From the NCBI GenBank assembly GCA_009733775.1, contig WOGZ01000195.1:1-64000 (forward strand): a stretch of 64,000 nucleotides of DNA, in the 5' to 3' direction. Position 1 is the stretch's first letter, and every line of letters begins with the position of its first letter. Shown here in pieces: positions 62,179 through 64,000 of the stretch. The DNA comes from Alectoria sarmentosa (lineage: Eukaryota > Ascomycota > Lecanoromycetes > Lecanorales > Parmeliaceae). The notes below the pieces were generated by a model. That model was not told the DNA's origin. It saw only the letters and a list, made by a program, of their open reading frames with translations, and ran no database searches. A program made the translations under genes and the position numbers.

Positions 62179-64000
62179 ATGGCAACCTTGTTCACTACAC
62201 TCCCAAATACGGGACAAACGCCAGCTATCATTGTGCCCGGCAAGCCCAATGGCCTTCTCATATCGTACCAACAGCTCAACTCTCATGTCTCATCGTTTCA
62301 GGAGAAAATCGCAAACATCGGCGTCGCCCCTCAAGCTGCCGTGTGTATAGCTTTACCAAATTCCTACGAGTTCATTGTCGCTTTTCTTGCGACATCCTGG
62401 CAGCGAGCCGTCGCCGCTCCTCTCAACCCGGCGTACAAACAAGAAGAATTTGAATTCTACATCAATGACCTCAGCTCTGCCGTCGCTCTCGTTCCTCGGG
62501 GATCTTTCCATCAAAACGGACCCGCCGTATGTGCAGCACGAAAGTATAAGGCTGCCATTGCTGAATGCTATTGGAACGGTCGCGAGGTAATGCTGGACAT
62601 AAAGGATTTGGGCCAGCTATCAGGGGAAGGTGGTCAGGAAGCCCAAGTGGCTCAACCAGATGATATTGCGCTTGTTTTACACACAAGTGGTACTACCGGG
62701 AGGCCGAAAGCTGTATGTCCGGGATATATGATAGCATGGTCCGTCGTTTCACTGACAGTCTTCTCAAGGTGCCTTTGACTCATCGGAACCTAACGAGGAC
62801 AATGAGTGCGTAATCAATTCACCTTTGCTGTATGGATCGCGGATAAAACTGAACAGTACAGAAAATGTCCAAACTACGTACAAACTCACGTCGAATGACC
62901 GGACTTTGTTGGTCATGCCTCTCTTCCATGTCCATGGACTGCTCGCTGGTTTTCTGGCACCCCTTTTCTCCGGTGGATCTGTTATAGTGCCGTCGCGCTT
63001 CTCAGCTTCAGAATTCTGGGATGATTTCATCACTTACAAAGCCAACTGGTATACGGCTGTTCCAACGATCCATCAAATTTTACTCCGAAACCCAGTACGT
63101 TTTGCCCATCATCTCACTTCTAGTCCGTACCTTTTCGCCTTGGCTGGCAAGACGTATTTGTGGGACAGAAAGTTCTTTTTGCATCGTCTTTGCTCCCCAA
63201 CTCGGCTTTATGGTTCGGACCCCCGTTTCGAGAAAAGATTTTGCTGACTCCTTCCAGCCCCCGTCAAAAATGCCTGAGATTCGTTTCATTCGGTCATGCT
63301 CGTCTCCCTTATCTCCAAAGACTTTTAATGAACTCGAACAAGCTTTCAACGCCCCAGTCTTAGAGGCTTATGCGATGACCGAAGGTGCTCATCAGATGAC
63401 ATCAAATCCTCTGCCTCCAGCTAAAAGATACCCGGGGAGTGTGGGTATTGGTCAAGGCGTTGAGGTAAAGATACTTGACGCAAAGGGGAGCGAGGTCCCC
63501 CAGGGAGATGAGGCAGAAATCTGCATCCGAGGCGAGAATGTAACGAAAGGATACCTTAACAATTCCGAAGCAAACAAGACTTCGTTCACGAGTGATGGGT
63601 TTTTCAGAACGGGGGATCAAGGCAAACAAGATGAAGACGGGTACGTCATCATAACTGGTAGAATCAAAGAACTCATAAACAAGGGCGGTGAAAAAATAAG
63701 CCCTGTTGAACTCGATAATGTCGTTTCTCAAAATCCATCTGTGGCAGAAGCTGTCTGCTTTGCCATCGCAGATGAGATGTACGGCCAGGACATCGGCCTG
63801 GCGGTGGTACTGAAAGATGGAGAGAATATGACTCCCGAGGAACTCCGCAAATGGATCGCCGCCAAAGTCACTAAATTCAAAGTCCCGAAACAGGTGGGAG
63901 AAGATCTTTTTCTTCCTATTTCAAATGTTTCAAAATCTAATTGGTCGCAGATCTTCTTGACCGATAATATGCCCAAGACACCAACAGGAAAGATTCAGCG
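62179..64000 (+). CDS. PCS60: PCS60-like AMP-dependent acyl-CoA ligase, 3' end cut by window
   Basis: Exons are 62179-62712, 62769-62805, 62862-63094, 63258-63893 and 63951 to beyond 64000, giving 496 residues in the window. Introns are 56, 56, 163 and 57 nt with GT..AG ends and consistent phase. ANL-family motifs occur in order: phosphate loop TSGTTGRPK at 169-177, then LTHRNLTRT, MPLFHVHGLLAGFLAP, YAMTEGAHQMTSNP (adenine/AMP site), the TGR hinge in GRIKELINKGGEKISP, and PKTPTGKIQR with the catalytic lysine at the window edge. Close resemblance is to the fungal peroxisomal PCS60 group, the yeast member of which is an oxalyl-CoA synthetase. That substrate is known for the yeast enzyme and only inferred here. 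A C-terminal peroxisomal targeting signal would lie just outside. The MATLFTTLP start fits the family. Confidence 0.93.

Overview
This window comes from a filamentous ascomycete (Pezizomycotina) genome and has two halves. Positions 1 to about 50,980 are extremely AT-rich, with stop codons in every frame. Positions about 50,980 to 64,000 have ordinary base composition and carry intron-containing fungal genes. In the AT-rich half, repeat copies differ mainly by C-to-T and G-to-A changes, and the surviving C and G sit largely in CpG. That is the signature of repeat-induced point mutation (RIP). The RIP pattern, short introns with CTGAC/CTAAC-like branch sites, and the gene set (ECM33, MNN9, an SPF45/RBM17-like splicing factor, a PCS60-like acyl-CoA ligase) all fit a Pezizomycotina. 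I cannot place the class with confidence.

The AT-rich half is a nest of dead LTR retrotransposons. Four Ty3/gypsy insertions can be delimited by TG..CA LTR ends and 5-bp target duplications. G1 spans 2679-11887 (188-bp LTRs, TSD AAATA). G2 spans 13398-24367 (253-bp LTRs, TSD AAATG). G3 spans 32655-50855 (about 195-bp LTRs, TSD TATAT/TATAC). G4 spans 36221-47257 (258-bp LTRs, TSD ATGTT). G2 and G4 are two copies of one family of about 11 kb. G4 sits inside G3 and splits its reverse transcriptase. All four are coded on the minus strand, and all share a primer-binding-like motif beside the right-hand LTR.

Ty1/copia remains lie around them: a plus-strand RT/RNase H piece (24668-25790), a minus-strand piece (27036-31546), and three copies of a third LTR-like repeat with TGTGA/TCACA ends (1-287, 26320-27035, 31669-32398) plus an inverted end fragment (31547-31668). 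G1 and G2 may both have landed in one copia element bounded by the first two of these repeats.

The gene half runs as follows: an intergenic stretch (50,980-53,391); ECM33, a GPI-anchored cell-wall protein (+); a degenerate or unrecognised coding-like stretch (55,510-56,585, +); MNN9, a Golgi mannan-polymerase subunit (+); a G-patch/UHM splicing factor (-), convergent with MNN9; and a PCS60-type AMP-dependent ligase (+), divergent from the splicing factor and cut by the window end. ECM33 and MNN9 both serve the cell wall. The other two genes have no obvious functional link to them, as is usual in fungal gene order.
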